Origin: Vandiemenella viatica
Taxonomy: Eukaryota; Arthropoda; Insecta; Orthoptera; Morabidae
Direction: 5' to 3'
DNA length: 64,000 nt
Assembly: GCA_031002005.1 (NCBI GenBank)
Contig: JARYHS010008074.1
Location: 352,432,932 to 352,496,931, forward strand
How positions within the stretch are numbered: position 1 is the first letter of the stretch; every line of letters starts with the position of its first letter. Positions 11,440 through 22,860 of this stretch are shown in pieces. The translations under genes and the position numbers were made by a program. Below the pieces are notes generated by a model that was not told the DNA's origin, did no database searches, and saw only the letters and a program-made list of their open reading frames with translations.

Positions 11440-13110
11440 CAATACCTATGACGGTTTAATGCGTCGATTGCAGCTCCTACGATCCTACCCAGCTCGTGAG
11501 TTGTTGAGTGACCGGCGCGGAATCCAAATTGTTCAGCTGGAAAGATATCAGGCTTTTAATGTGAAAGATAAGTCGTATTAGTAGTAGTCTCTTGAATGTT
11601 TTATACACTGCTGGTAGTAGAGACAATGGCCTATAAATTTGTGGGAATATTGGGTCCTTCTCTGGTTTGGGGAGTGCCACTATTTCCGCTTCTTTCCAGG
11701 CTGACGGAAATTTCCAGTGTCTGATGATGGGGTTAAGTATCTGGGCTAGCTGCTGAACTGATGACTCTGGAAGTTGTCTGAGAATGATATTATTCATTTT
11801 GCCATATTCTGGTACTTTGTTTTGATGTAACCTTTTTAGAGCGTTTGTGATTTCATTTATGTCGATCTCTGTCTTCTGTTGATTCGAGATATTGTTGCAA
11901 CTCTCTGCATACTTTGGCTAAGTGATCGTCATTGTAGGGTGCCACTACCGGGCCTATGTTATTCTCATACACATAAGTGAGGGCGTTGGCTTTGTCCTAC
12001 GCCGTAAATGCGAGGCCTTGTTGCCCATCCAGCACTGGGATATGTGAGGTTCTCTTGGTGAACCTTTTGGTTTGATTCCAGATAGTACAGTCTTCAATTC
12101 TCAACTGTGCTACTCGGTCATCCCATTGCTCTCAGCGGTGAGCTTCGAGCTTGGCTATTACTCTTCTCTCAAAAGTGTTCAACAGCGTCTTGTAAGTACA
12201 GTCCGGGTCCTCAGCCAGTTATTCCTAACTTGATTCTTCTCCCTGATGAGAGCCTGGAGCTCTGGTGGAAGTTGTATACCTCGTTCTTTCTTCTTCTGCG
12301 GGGATGCATTCTCTGCCGCTACGATCGTTACCTCAGTCCATTTTACAACTGCTTCATTGAGATCATATGCATCATATTCAATTTGTTTAGTCATGGCTAG
12401 TTGCAGTGCTTCACGAAATTTGTTCCAGTCTGCTCGTCGGTAGTCCTTAGCGTTGTCGTTTTCTCTTGCAGCTTCTATATCCCAGTCAGTTATGACGGGA
12501 TTGTGCTCAGAGGATAGACTGAGAGTTGGATATGCTGCAATATTTCTTATTATGAATATGTTAGGACGTCAGCTCTGAAAATGGTTGGTTTCTCTGGCCC
12601 CCACACTGCTAGTCTGTGTCGATGCACTTCCCTCTGCATCATATTGCTGCTAGCATTCACTGTACGGCTTTGCCTCTCTCAGTGTTTGGCATTTAGATCT
12701 CCAGCTAGTATGAGTCATTCGGTGAGATTGCTCAGTGTCTCTATATCTGATGCTTTCAAAGTATGTCATGGCGTATAATGTCTGCAATTATTCCAACAGG
12801 ACCCTCAGTTGTGTTGATTATAATGCTAATAGCTTCAATACTGACAAAGTTTGGCAACACTGTGGTATGATGGTTTATAGATGATTTGATTTAGATGGCA
12901 ACCCCTCCATGTGCCGTAGCTCTGTCGTGACGATATACTGAGTAGTTTGGGACATTAACACTTATATCTGGCTTCAAGTGTGTCTCGCTTACCAAGGAAA
13001 TATCCATCCCCTTGGAAAGAAGGAATTCTTTAAATTCTGTGCGTTGTTTGAAAATACTGTTGGCATTCCAGGTGCAAGTTCTTAAACTCTCTAAGGATCT
13101 AATTGCCATT
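11440..13110 (-). pseudogene. Jockey LINE #1 ORF2 (endonuclease plus start of RT)
   Basis: Read on the minus strand. The endonuclease start at 13109-12891 has CTWNANSIFKQRTEFKEFL, then SETHLKPDISV and YSVYRHDRATAHGGVAI. The endonuclease-RT linker at 12394-12179 contains IQLPPELQALIREKNQVRN. The RT N-terminus at 11797-11477 has FPSAWKEAEIVALPKPEKDP and YRPLSLLPAVYKTFKRLL. Frameshifts separate these blocks. The RT stops being recognisable just after the THEL block at about 11440, so the catalytic YADD part is missing and the element is 3'-truncated against the RTE 5' UTR. It is one element with ORF1 at 13480-14830. Confidence 0.8.
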
Positions 13111-13479
13111 TCGTTGCGTTTGTCCTACGGTGGTTTGCTCCTCTTTCAGGGCCAACATCGTATCTGCTGGCAGTTTCTTTGCCAAAGCGGTAAGTCCCTG
13201 TGCTAGATCGGCAAGTCCCTGTACTATTTCTTTCAATTGGACTACGACCACTTACATGTCTTTCATTGTACAGTCTGTCACGATTGTGCTGGATGTTCTA
13301 GTACTAGATTCATTTCTAGTAGTTTTTATATAAAGTTGGCTCCTCTCTTGCGATGTTTTCCTCCATCGGCTCTATTGCTGTTGCTGTTGAATCCAGCGGT
13401 CTTTCTTCATTGCGAGGTACTGATATCTTTTCAGAATTTGCTCCTAAATACGATCGTGGAGCAGAGTTTTTAGAGCTAG

Positions 13480-14830
13480 TTTTATTAATAATTGTTCATC
13501 CAGTTTACCTCTTTGAACTTAGAGCAGCCTCTGCAGGAAGCAATATGGGGGCCTCGGCAGTTTGCGCAAGTTGGTTGTGCTTCTCCTTTCACTAAGGAGC
13601 AATATTTTGAAGTGTGTTCGGCACTACATCTCTGCTGACATGTCCATAAGTCTGGCACCTGATACACTGGGGAGGTCCGCGGTCTGTCCTCTTTTCTCCA
13701 CGCTGAAATTCGTATGGAGAACACGCTCGAGATCTAAAATCGCTCTGTTTTTATCAGTGTCTCTCATTAAAATAATGAACAAGGATATGAGCCTTTTATT
13801 CCTGTGCCCTTCTAGGATCTGCCGGTGCTTAAAGCCGCGTAACTGATTCTGGGGATAGGCAACGTCTTTCAGAGTGGCTTCATTGGTCAGTAACCATATT
13901 GGAAGGTCACGTATTACCCATGTGACTATCTTCTCCGTGACCAAGGGGAAGGAGTAATAGGCACTGCCCTCCTCCTGGAGGATATTTAATACTTTTTTGT
14001 AATCTTCTGTGGTTCTGACATTGATTTGGACACCTGCACCCGTAGGTTACAGGTCGATGGTTGCTTCACTGGTTGCTATGAGCTTCTGACTTAACACCGA
14101 TATGTTCTCCGAGACTCGAGTGATTATGGGTAGGATACATCTACTGTAACCAGCCATAGGTTGATTTTCTCCCTGTTTGTCTGCTAATATATCAAAACGG
14201 CTCGATGTATGTGCTTGCGACTGAGCTTCTACTAATCGCAACGGACAAGCTGTTTTCCTCGGTAGCCTCCAACCTTCTCCATTAGCGTCTGTATGTCATC
14301 ATGCGCTAAGACGTCTTGTATGTAATCTTGCGCTGAGGCGTTTGATTGGTTGTATTGGCGTCAATTATTCTTCGAGATGGATGTGTTTGCTTGTTGTTGG
14401 GTTCTTCTATTACTGGAAGTCATCATGTCCTGGATTCTGCGAGCTGTCATACGAACTGTTTGTCGGTTCATTGTTTTTTGGCCAGTTGGGCTGGTATGTG
14501 TTTTCTTTCTCACTTGCTGCTCCAATGGTGGGCTGATTGCTTCGTCGGCAGTTCTATTTCCTTTTTTGATAGGCTGACAATCAAGGCTTTATCTTGGCAG
14601 TTTGCGACGCTTATTTCACTAGGAGGTATCATTGTTTCCGACGAAACTTCATTTTGGCTACAGATTATTTGCATTCACTATCAAATCGGCAACTTTTGCC
14701 TTGCCTTTTCTCTTAATTTTTCAGGATCCTTCGCTATTATATTTTTCCTATGTAGTAACAAAGAACGTTTCTGTTGTTTTACTGCAACTTAACTCCGGAA
14801 ACATCTCTCACATTTTTGAGTGTCCAAAAA
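13480..14830 (-). pseudogene. Jockey LINE #1 ORF1 (Gag-like, zinc knuckles)
   Basis: Minus-strand translation shows the block typical of Jockey ORF1. ITRVSENISVLSQKLI (14241-14047) leads into WVIRDLPIWLLTNEATLKDV and DTDKNRAILDLERVLHTNF (13944-13624), the pre-C2HC region. Cys/His clusters follow, with TSKYCSLVKGEAQPTCANCR (13724-13485). Frameshifts and stops break it in at least three places, so it is not functional. ORF1 proteins of this clade bind the element RNA. Long plus-strand frames over 13.1-14.8 kb are antisense to this gene and are not real. Confidence 0.75.
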
Positions 14831-15099
14831 ACTACTGATAGTACGAAAAAATCTAGCTATAGGGTATCTCATAACTGCCATAAGGGGCTGTCGTTGTCAC
14901 CTTTACGTATTCCTGTGCCCCTATTACGGTCCTAACATTCTCGTGCGTGGGTTGCTACACTTCGCATGGGCCCAGCATGGTTGTACCCTATCCTCGGGGG
15001 ACAGAGGAGGTTGCCCCTCTAGAAAAGGTTCAAAAAAAGGGTGGTGTGCTAGCACACAATTAGACAACATAGGTGTCGTCGCGAGCAAGAGCTCTATAT
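14831..15099. other. Junction between two opposed Jockey elements
   Basis: Short GC-richer stretch between the 5' end of Jockey #1 (minus) and the start of Jockey #2 (plus). It may be the 5' UTR of element #1 or degraded endonuclease of element #2. No confident coding was seen. Confidence 0.35.
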
Positions 15100-17100
15100 C
15101 AGGTTCGCTCCCAGCTCACCGATACGCATGCCGCAGAATGAAAAGGTATATCCTGATGTATTGGATATAGCCATAATAAAAGGGCTAAACCATGTTATCG
15201 CGATCGCAACCAAGACAGCTCTCTCGTGTGATCACCACTCTAACGGAGGGTGCATCACGACGTAGCCCAAAACACAGGAACCTGTCAAATATCAATTGGG
15301 TTGTCTTCAAAGATATCATCACGCAACAAGTGCTTAACGCTACCCCACCTGAAACTACTGGACCCAGTCTAGCCATGGAAAGCTTCACACGCTGGATCAA
15401 CGAGGCCGATGCAGCTACTCCTCCGCAAAAGGTCACGCAGCAACTCAGCTCTAAACTGCTACCTCCACACATCAGGGAGGCAATTGCGGATAAAAACCGC
15501 CACACAAGAAAGGGGCAAATAGTCAGAAATCCGGTAACTAAAAGACGCATAAACCAGATGCAGCGGCAAATTAATGCAGAAGTACAGCGATATATTAACA
15601 ACGATTGGTTTGCTTTTCTAGAAACTATCAGCATGAATGACGGATCTGCCTGGAAATTAACGAAACGGATGCTTCGTCGAAATACCAGTATACACTATCT
15701 GTGTGCCGACAGAAAAAGCGGAAGCACTCGCAGACCTCTTTGAATCAAACCTTCGACCCGTGGTAGAACACCTAGATGAAGACCACATTCGGCATGTAGA
15801 AGGGAGGCTGCAAAGGTATAACGCCAAGAACCAAGCTGATGATGCTATCTCAGTGGAAGAGGTAGTCGGAATCATGAAACAACTACCAACAAATAAGTTA
15901 GCAGGACATGACGGCATCGTTGCACCTCTACTAAGCAGCTGCCACACCAAGCCATTGAATTCCTAACTTCGATATTCAGCCAAACTCTAATAACTGGCGA
16001 ATTTCCTGACATCTGGAAGCGGGCTGGCATTGTTACCATCCCAATACCTGGAAAGAACAGGAGATCCCCGCGATCATACCATCCCATCAGCCTACTACCC
16101 ACCATCTCTAAAGTCTTTGAGAAGTGGTATCTGAAGAGGCTACAGTTGGACATCGATCAAGAGCAGCTACTCCCTGATGAACTTCCGGAAGGAACACTCC
16201 ACGCTGCAGCAGCTGCTTCGGCTAATAGAACGTGCTCTGGAAGCCATCGAGAAGAGGGAGTATTTTGGCGAGGTAATCTTAGATGTCTCTCGCGGATTCG
16301 ACTCTGTGTGGCATGAGACCCTACTGTACAAACTCCTCGTACAGGGTGTCCCTGTGTCTGTAAAGCTACTGAAACGTTATCTCTCCAACAGGACGTTCAG
16401 AGTACTGTCCGAAGACGCAGTGTCATCTATCAAGCACATGCACGCAGAAGTTCAAAAGGGCTCTGTCATCGGCCCAAAACTATATAATCTGTACACCGCA
16501 GACATACCGAAAACGGAACAGTTGATACAGCCTTCTACGCGGACGACACTATTTGTGCGTAGCATCTGGCCAACTCACACAAGAACTAAGATGCAAAGAG
16601 CCTGTAGCAATGTGGAATGATGGGTAAAGAGGTGGCGTTTAGCTTTTAATCCCACCAAAAGCCTAGCCATTATGATCACCAGGTGGACTGTACCCCAAGT
16701 TCAACCAGTAATGATCTTCAACGAAGGCGTTCAATGGATCAGAACAGCGGTATATCTTGATGTCACCTTAGACCGTAGATTAACCTGGAAGCATCATATT
16801 AACAGCACTCGAACAAAATCTGAGGGGAGGATGCGTATGCTTTATCCGCTCCTAAACCCATCTACTTCAATAAAACCTCACCAGGCTATAAAATTATACA
16901 CATCCCTAGTCAAACCAATCTGAGAGTACGCTGATGTTGTGCGGGGTAACGCTGCCACCTCGCACATCAAAAGACTCCAAGTTGTACAGAATACCGCCAT
17001 CAGATTCGCGTACAAGTTTCCGAGGGACTCGCCCAGTGCCGTCCTGCACCAAGTCAGCGGGCTGCAAAAGCTGAAACAGTGAATTGTGATCATTGTCATT
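15100..17100 (+). pseudogene. Jockey LINE #2 ORF2 (endonuclease tail, RT, C-terminus)
   Basis: The plus strand begins in the endonuclease C-terminus (VYPDVLDIAIIKGLNHVIAI, then a degraded SSDH-type motif). A linker with LSSKLLPPHIREAIADKNRH follows (15192-15743). The RT has ISVEEVVGIMKQLPTNKLAG, FPDIWKRAGIVTIPIPGKN, HPISLLPTISKVFEKWYLKR, then MNFRKEHSTLQQLLRLIERA and VILDVSRGFDSVWHETLLYK (16177-16620). The motif with FYADD sits at 16532-16546 but is out of frame with what precedes it. The C-terminal part (16672-17080) has TVYLDVTLDRRLTWKHHI-like and KLYTSLVKPI blocks. At least three frameshifts and a stop make it a pseudogene, and the 5' portion and ORF1 are absent. It lies head-to-head with Jockey #1. 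Confidence 0.82.
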
Positions 17101-18064
17101 TGTCAGCCGGGAGGGTCCCGACTGACTGGCTGCTTTAACGTTTCCCCGGTCTTCATCCTCGGTTGTAGTATTGTTTGCAGATGACTCCGATGTAGGAACG
17201 CCTCCCTTGACTGGGTGCTCACCAAGTTGAAATGTAGGGCGACTGGAGGGCTATCTGGTTTGAGCAAAACTTCTTACGACGGCTTGGCCACCTTGATCTC
17301 GCGTGTGCAGCTGCAAAAAACGGCCACTACCTTTTATGAAAATTGCTCCAAATCCAGCAACCAACTGATAGGGAGACTTGGCTCAAGAGGACATATTCAC
17401 TAAAACATAAGATGGCAAGTACACCTTCTCCGATAAAATGAACCACCAAGAGCTGACAACTCTAGAAATGACACACCTCTTATGAAACATCAATAAACAT
17501 TAAAGGGAAGGAGATGCGAAACCTTTGCAAGAACTTCCTCGCACTCCAGGACTGAAGTTTCCTGGATGAGGACGTTTGTCTACAGAAAGGTATGAATTTA
17601 ATATTTCACTTTTATTCTGCCGGACTGTTCATAAACAAACAGATGTATATCAACTCCTTCCAAAGATTTAAAAGCACATTCCTAATTCCATAGATACAGC
17701 GAACTTAAACAACACTAAAAGAAACATAAACAAGCGAACTGAACTTAACTCGACAGTTAGCAATCTCTAGCTCTTAAATATGCGCTACAGAATTAGCGAT
17801 AAAACATTAAAAGAGATTCCCCAGGCTTCTGGATCGCTTACAATCTATCCAAACAATATAAATAGTACAAAAACAGTTGGAACCTACACAAATTTTGTCA
17901 TAATCATGCTGAAACATTTTTAAATGAAAATAGATTATATTATAGGCACGTTTAAACATGAAACCCGCAAAATTAAGCAATTCGAAAATCATCCTCATAA
18001 CAATATTGCTTACATAACATTCATAATGAAAGTATTATAATGAAAATTTCAAAAGGGGTGCTAG
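17101..18064. other. Jockey #2 3' region, then AT-rich spacer
   Basis: Bases 17101 to about 17580 have the higher GC of the Jockey element and probably hold its degraded C-terminal tail and 3' UTR. From about 17590 the sequence is AT-rich, with no recognisable gene. Confidence 0.45.
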
Positions 18065-18497
18065 GTTTGTTTCCGGGAATTACCGCCGAACGCAATTAGT
18101 AACAGATATGACAAATGAGTTGGAATGGGATTCATTGGAAGACAGAAGGAGGGTGAAGAGGGTCATGGGAGTGTACAAGGCGTTTATGGGTGATGAGCCA
18201 TGGAAAGATATTGGTGTAAGAATTATAAGTAATTTTGGGAGGGATAAGATGACCATACCACAAGCTGGCACTCGATTTCAGGGACAAGGATGTAGGAAGA
18301 TTCTCTTTTTTAGGCAGAGGGGTCAGGGATTGGAACAAGTTACCAACAGAAATGATGAATAATTTACCAAAAACGTTAAAAGAATAAGCTGAAATTTGTA
18401 GAAGGCAAATATAGGTGGGTGCAGGGAAAGGGGAAAATTGGTGTGTAGGGAAATTGCGTACGCTCCATTGGAAGTAAAAATTAAATTAAATTAGAAA
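18065..18497 (+). pseudogene. CR1-group LINE C-terminal end
   Basis: Plus-strand translation at 18108-18362 gives TNELEWDSLEDRRRVKRVMG, VYKAFMGDEPWKDIGVRI and, after a frameshift, a degraded version of the GVRDWNKLP block. It matches the minus-strand LINE end at 52700-53300. The element ends in an AAATT-rich short tail (about 18478-18497), as CR1-group LINEs end in short tandem repeats. Only the last ~130 codons are present, so it is a 5'-truncated, decayed copy. Confidence 0.7.
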
Positions 18498-19499
18498 TTA
18501 ATTCAAAAGATTGAAATTCATACAAAGCTTTGGCTGCTACAGTACCCACGTTGGTTACAATTCTTATGTATTTACCTAACGGACAACGAGATTTAGACTA
18601 AACTATCACTCGTAACTAGTACTAGCTCCTGCAAGGCAAATTGCAATCTGTTGAAACTTCCCTAAGATATTTTTATGCGCTATTAGATTCGCACTAATCT
18701 TGCACTCACGCTGATTGTGTGTGTGAACTGTTGTGCACAAAACTAGAAATAACTTCGTCATCAGGTAAGTTTTACCGTCTAAATTAGTTTAAAGCTTTGA
18801 ATTATAAAATAAATAGTTAGGTTTATTGTTAGTGAGGGAAAATACAATATTTTCATTCAGAAATAAAGCTTCTAAATTCGCGCGTTCTTAGTGGTTAATT
18901 TAGTTTTTCATTTTCGCTAAGTTTATTGACTAAAAATGCAGCTTAAGGCTTGTTAGTTAGATTAAATACAGCAAATTGTAGTTAAACTTCCTCGTATATC
19001 TAATTTAACATCTTAAATATTTTTGTATGGTTAAAAAATAAAGTATTATAATTCCAGTTGAAGTGGATTGTTGGTAAAACATATTGTAGACATTTGTTCT
19101 GTCTAAAATATAATAGTTTCTTATTTTCATTAATATTAAAGTTTAAAAATAACAATAATCTGATAGTAATACCACAAATAAATAAATAAAAATATTTGAC
19201 TTATGCTGCTCGATAGTATTAAACCTAAAAAATTCGATTGTAGATGTAACTTCCGTACATCATAGGATTTATTTATTGACTATTTCAGACTTAAAATCAG
19301 TTTCTTATTTTCTTATTTTTCAAAAATATTAAAATAGCAACTTGTTAGTAAAGATATCATAGTTATGGTATTTTTATTTAGTTATTACAGTAACATAACT
19401 GAAGAATAAAGCTTTAATTTAATTTTACAAAAAAGTATGTAGTATATATGTAATTAGATTACCAAATAAATTCAAGTTTCGTTTAGAAGGTACTAGAAA
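18498..19499. other. AT-rich spacer, no gene seen
   Basis: Very AT-rich sequence with stops in all frames. No repeat family, RNA gene or promoter could be supported. Confidence 0.55.
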
Positions 19500-20360
19500 T
19501 ATTCGGGAAAAATCACATCTGGAATAGGTGGTACCTGTCGCAGGTACGTGGTGACGGGAGTGGGTTGTAGTTGGTGTAAAATGTGGTTTAATTGGGCATG
19601 TAGGGAAGAGAAAACGTTTGAAATAAATGAGGCTCTTCCATGGTTTTGTTCACTTTGTTTTATGGATGAAAGGATGAGAGAGATGGGCGAAATGATAAAG
19701 GACTTGAGTGAAAGGGTCAGGGTTCCTGAGACTCGTCCTGTGGGGGCTCAGCTTGTGGAGTTCAGCCTGTGGAGGTTAAGCCTGTGGAGATGGTGCATGT
19801 GGTGGCTCCGCCTGTGTAATCTCAGCCGGTGGAGGCTGAGCCTGTGGAGGCATAAAGCATAGATAGTGAATTGGAGGTGGTTGAGAAGGATGGTTGGGTG
19901 CTTATAACAGGTCATTAGCGAAATACGGATGGTAGGATAAAGAAGCTAGACACTTCAGAAATGGTGGAGAAATATGTGTTTGACTAGTTACCAGAGTCAG
20001 GAGAGGAAGAGCCTCACGTAGATGCAGGAGTAGCTAAGCTGCAGTAAGCCTTTAGGAACAGCGGAGTACAGAGAAAAGAAGAAAGGAAAAGGTTCTTTTC
20101 TTCTAGGTAATAGTCATGGGAGAAGTGTATGCTCTCTTCTGCAGGATAATTCAGGCAAAGGTTATCAGGCCACAAGCTTTTTCAAACCTAGTGCAACATT
20201 AGGTCAGGAATAGAGGATGTAGGTTCATTTTGTAGAAGTTTGACTAACGACGATAGAGTAGTGATAGTAGGGGCAAGGGGGTAATTTCTGAGTTGTTAAC
20301 TAAAGCTGTAAGAGAGCCCATTTCCAGTGATGAGGGGGGCAGAACTGTGCCTTTTTTGTT
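19500..20360 (+). pseudogene. CR1-group LINE ORF1 with PHD-like Cys cluster
   Basis: The frame at 19548-19862 reads GVGCSWCKMWFNWAC followed by ALPWFCSLC and MREMGEMIKDLSERV. This is a PHD-like zinc-finger pattern followed by a short helical segment, as in the ORF1 of some CR1-group LINEs. A GC-richer repeat of CTGTGGAG units spans 19735-19855. Further on, translations resembling EDVGSFCRSLTNDDRVVIVG recall the SGNH-hydrolase half of such ORF1 proteins, broken by stops. No intact frame survives. The following ORF2 endonuclease is in the same orientation, supporting one element. Confidence 0.6.
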
Positions 20361-20379
20361 TTTAGTTTAGCGGCTGCTG

Positions 20380-21110
20380 GCGAGAAGATGGAAATAGATA
20401 ATCAAAATAATACTTATTGTAGGTCTGCGATGGGAAAAATCACAAATGCTAAAGAAATCGATGAAGCTGTTGGAGTAATAACTGACTGGGGCATAACTGG
20501 AAGGAGGAGATTAATACTGAAAATAACAAAGCCAGGAATAAGGGTGTTACTGGTGAACTGTAGGAGTATAATAAGCAAAGAAATAGAATTTGCAAATTTA
20601 ATTGACATACACGAACCACAAGCGATTATGGGCGTAGAATCTTGGTAAATGGAAGAATTTCTAGACAATGAGGTTTTCCCCGACGATTAAAGAGTGTGCC
20701 TCAGAGATAGGGGAGCAGTTGATGGAGGAGTTTTCATACTGGTTAGCAAAAAGAATTACAGTTCACTGGTGTTTTTAGATCATGACCATGAGTTACTTGG
20801 CGTAAATTTCTGGGGCAGTAAAAAATAAAAATCAGAGTATGGCTGCTTACCTCAGTAGAGGAATGACTGATGAAGATGAGGATCTTGTGGAGAAATTAAA
20901 TTTATATTCAGATTTCAGAGATGAGAAAAGAATGGTCATTATTGATGGAGAATAAATTTACCAGGTGGTAAACTGGGTAGGAAATTAGATTATCAACACA
21001 AGGGAACAGAGGTTTATAAATACCTTAATAAGGGAAGGAGGTTTTACACAAGTTGTAGAGCAGAACACGAGGGGACAAAATGTTGGACCTTGTGGGTTCC
21101 CTTCGAATAA
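20380..21110 (+). pseudogene. CR1-group LINE ORF2 endonuclease fragment
   Basis: The translation at 20388-20648 includes IRVLLVNCRSIISKEIEFAN and then IHEPQAIMGVESW, the N-terminal motifs of a LINE apurinic-type endonuclease. Downstream, in broken frames, are a degraded NLPGGNWVG-like motif (near 20955) and GGFTQVVEQNTRGQNV (about 21038-21085). Homology ends at about 21110, before any reverse transcriptase, so it is 3'-truncated or interrupted as well as frameshifted. Confidence 0.7.
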
Positions 21111-21585
21111 TTTGTATTGCATCTAAGAACTCAACATGTGTATACATTTCTGCAGAAGAAAATTCACTTATAACTATCGTAAAACACAGTAAATTTCGAA
21201 AACACAATTCACTCTTCGCATTCATAACAGCTTACAAATGACAACCCTCTCAACTATCTTTCCTGACTCATGTGGCGTCAAAACGGTTTTGTAACGTAGG
21301 CACCGGGCCTTGGTATGTAAGTTGGGTTGGTTTGGCGCAGGTGTAGCGACACGGCTGTGACGTCACCAGACATCGGAAGCGCGGCCGCAATCGAAGGGGC
21401 GACGGGCAGCGCAACATGGCAAAATCAAACTTGGAATCGCGCACACCATATTTAATTCACAATGACAGAACGGGTACAATACAATATTATTGAATTAAAA
21501 TCAGTAAGATTAAAATTTTTATGAAAGGTCAACCGAGGACCAACCCAGAGTGGTGTCGTGACCCACATGACTCCACGCCTCCATT
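21111..21585. other. Spacer with a short CpG-rich block
   Basis: Mostly AT-rich, but 21280-21425 is conspicuously CpG-rich (GCGCGGCCGC, TGACGTCA). No long open frame starts there. It could be a promoter or the terminal part of an unrecognised TE. Confidence 0.4.
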
Positions 21586-21857
21586 TTTGATCCGCACTTG
21601 GGTGATTCAGTGGTTAAGACATCTTCTAAATGGAACTTAATAGGTCCTCGGTACAAATCATGATATCAGCTGGGATTTTCAAACACCTTTACCAATGACA
21701 AAGTTTCTGTATGAGAAGTACGCTAGAACTCTTCTGTACTTCGGATTCCATATGAAGCTACAGGTTCTCTAAACCCTGTAGGATATGTAACTACGATAGA
21801 AGCCAATTGCGCAGATGGTACGAAACTCTGTCAACCTGATTCTAAAAAAAAAAAATC
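21586..21857 (+). mobile_element. SINE-like retroposon with A-tail
   Basis: The head has a pol III A-box-like stretch (GGTGATTCAGTGGTTAAGAC, 21601-21620) and a B-box-like GGTACAAATCA about 35 bases later. A ~190-bp body and an A-run at 21847-21857 follow. The boxes deviate from consensus, so it is an old copy or a diverged family distinct from the 2118-2373 SINE. No target duplication was found. Confidence 0.5.
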
Positions 21858-22509
21858 ATCAGAAATTATTATTTATGTCGTTTGGGGGGAGGGATGTTAC
21901 AGTTGACAAGGGGTTAAGGATCAGGCAGTACTCTCCACGCTAAACGTAAATGATTTTAATTGCTTAATGTTGAGATGAATAAATATTATTTCCATTAAGT
22001 TACGATAGGAATACCAACAGCTGTTAGATTATGCGATCATTGCATCAATTGCTTAAGAAATATTTCAGGAATGTACTCGCCACAAGTAAGTATGGAATAC
22101 TGTGTGATATTCTCTAATCACAGATATAAAGAATAATCTCCAATTAATTTAGTTATAATGCGGTAAAAATAATATTTTTTATGAAGCGAATACACATCTG
22201 CAATATTTTTTAGGCTTTTTGAACATTGATCACACAGTCTAATAGTTGCATGTATTCCAATTGTAATATCATGAAAAGAATATTCACTTATCATAACTTT
22301 CAAGCACTTAAAATAATTAATGTTAAATAACTTGTTTTTAAATTTTCATTCACTTTTGTAAGTTATGGTTTTTGTCAATTGTTAATTTTGTTCCTTAAAG
22401 ATACTATCTTATACTTTAACATTTAGGATGAATGCTTCAGATAGACAGTTAACTTACCCTACGGCCTGAATCCCCTGCATACAAATAAAAATTTTCCTTC
22501 TTCCTTACG
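21858..22509. other. AT-rich spacer, no gene seen
   Basis: No recognisable coding or repeat structure. Confidence 0.5.
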
Positions 22510-22860
22510 CTTTAAATCAAAGGTCATCGCTTCCACTAGCTGTTCCATTCAGACTTCATTGCAAATGTGTTTCATACACACCCAACACTCTTTTAATTCA
22601 CCTATTATCAGGTACTGATTCGCAAAAAATTTCTGCAAACAATTTTACGTGCAATCCTTTCCAACATGTCCAGCTCCTGTATATGATACCAACAATAAGG
22701 CTCCCATACTACCCCACAATACCCAAGTGAGCGTAGTCCAAGGTTTTGTATCGCATTTCCCACACTTTTCTGGTATGTCTCTTAATTGCTTTCACCATTA
22801 GATTTGAAACATCTTCCTGCTGCCTCCTAAGGGTGTTCAGTCCAACCAAGTTTATTATTT
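22510..22860 (-). pseudogene. Degenerate CR1-group LINE C-terminal remnant
   Basis: Block similarity to the LINE end at 52700-53300, same (minus) orientation. A TCCAACATGTCCAGCTCC block parallels the CCTCTCCACCTCC block there. GGCTCCCATACTACCCCACA and the following CAAGGTTTTGTA parallel the segment encoding YKT....EYGGIVW. Stops are frequent. This is a weak, old copy. Confidence 0.5.

Noticed and set aside
12107..14838. Many plus-strand open frames of 60-150 codons
   Set aside because: They are antisense to the Jockey ORF1/ORF2 remnant on the minus strand and show no domain.
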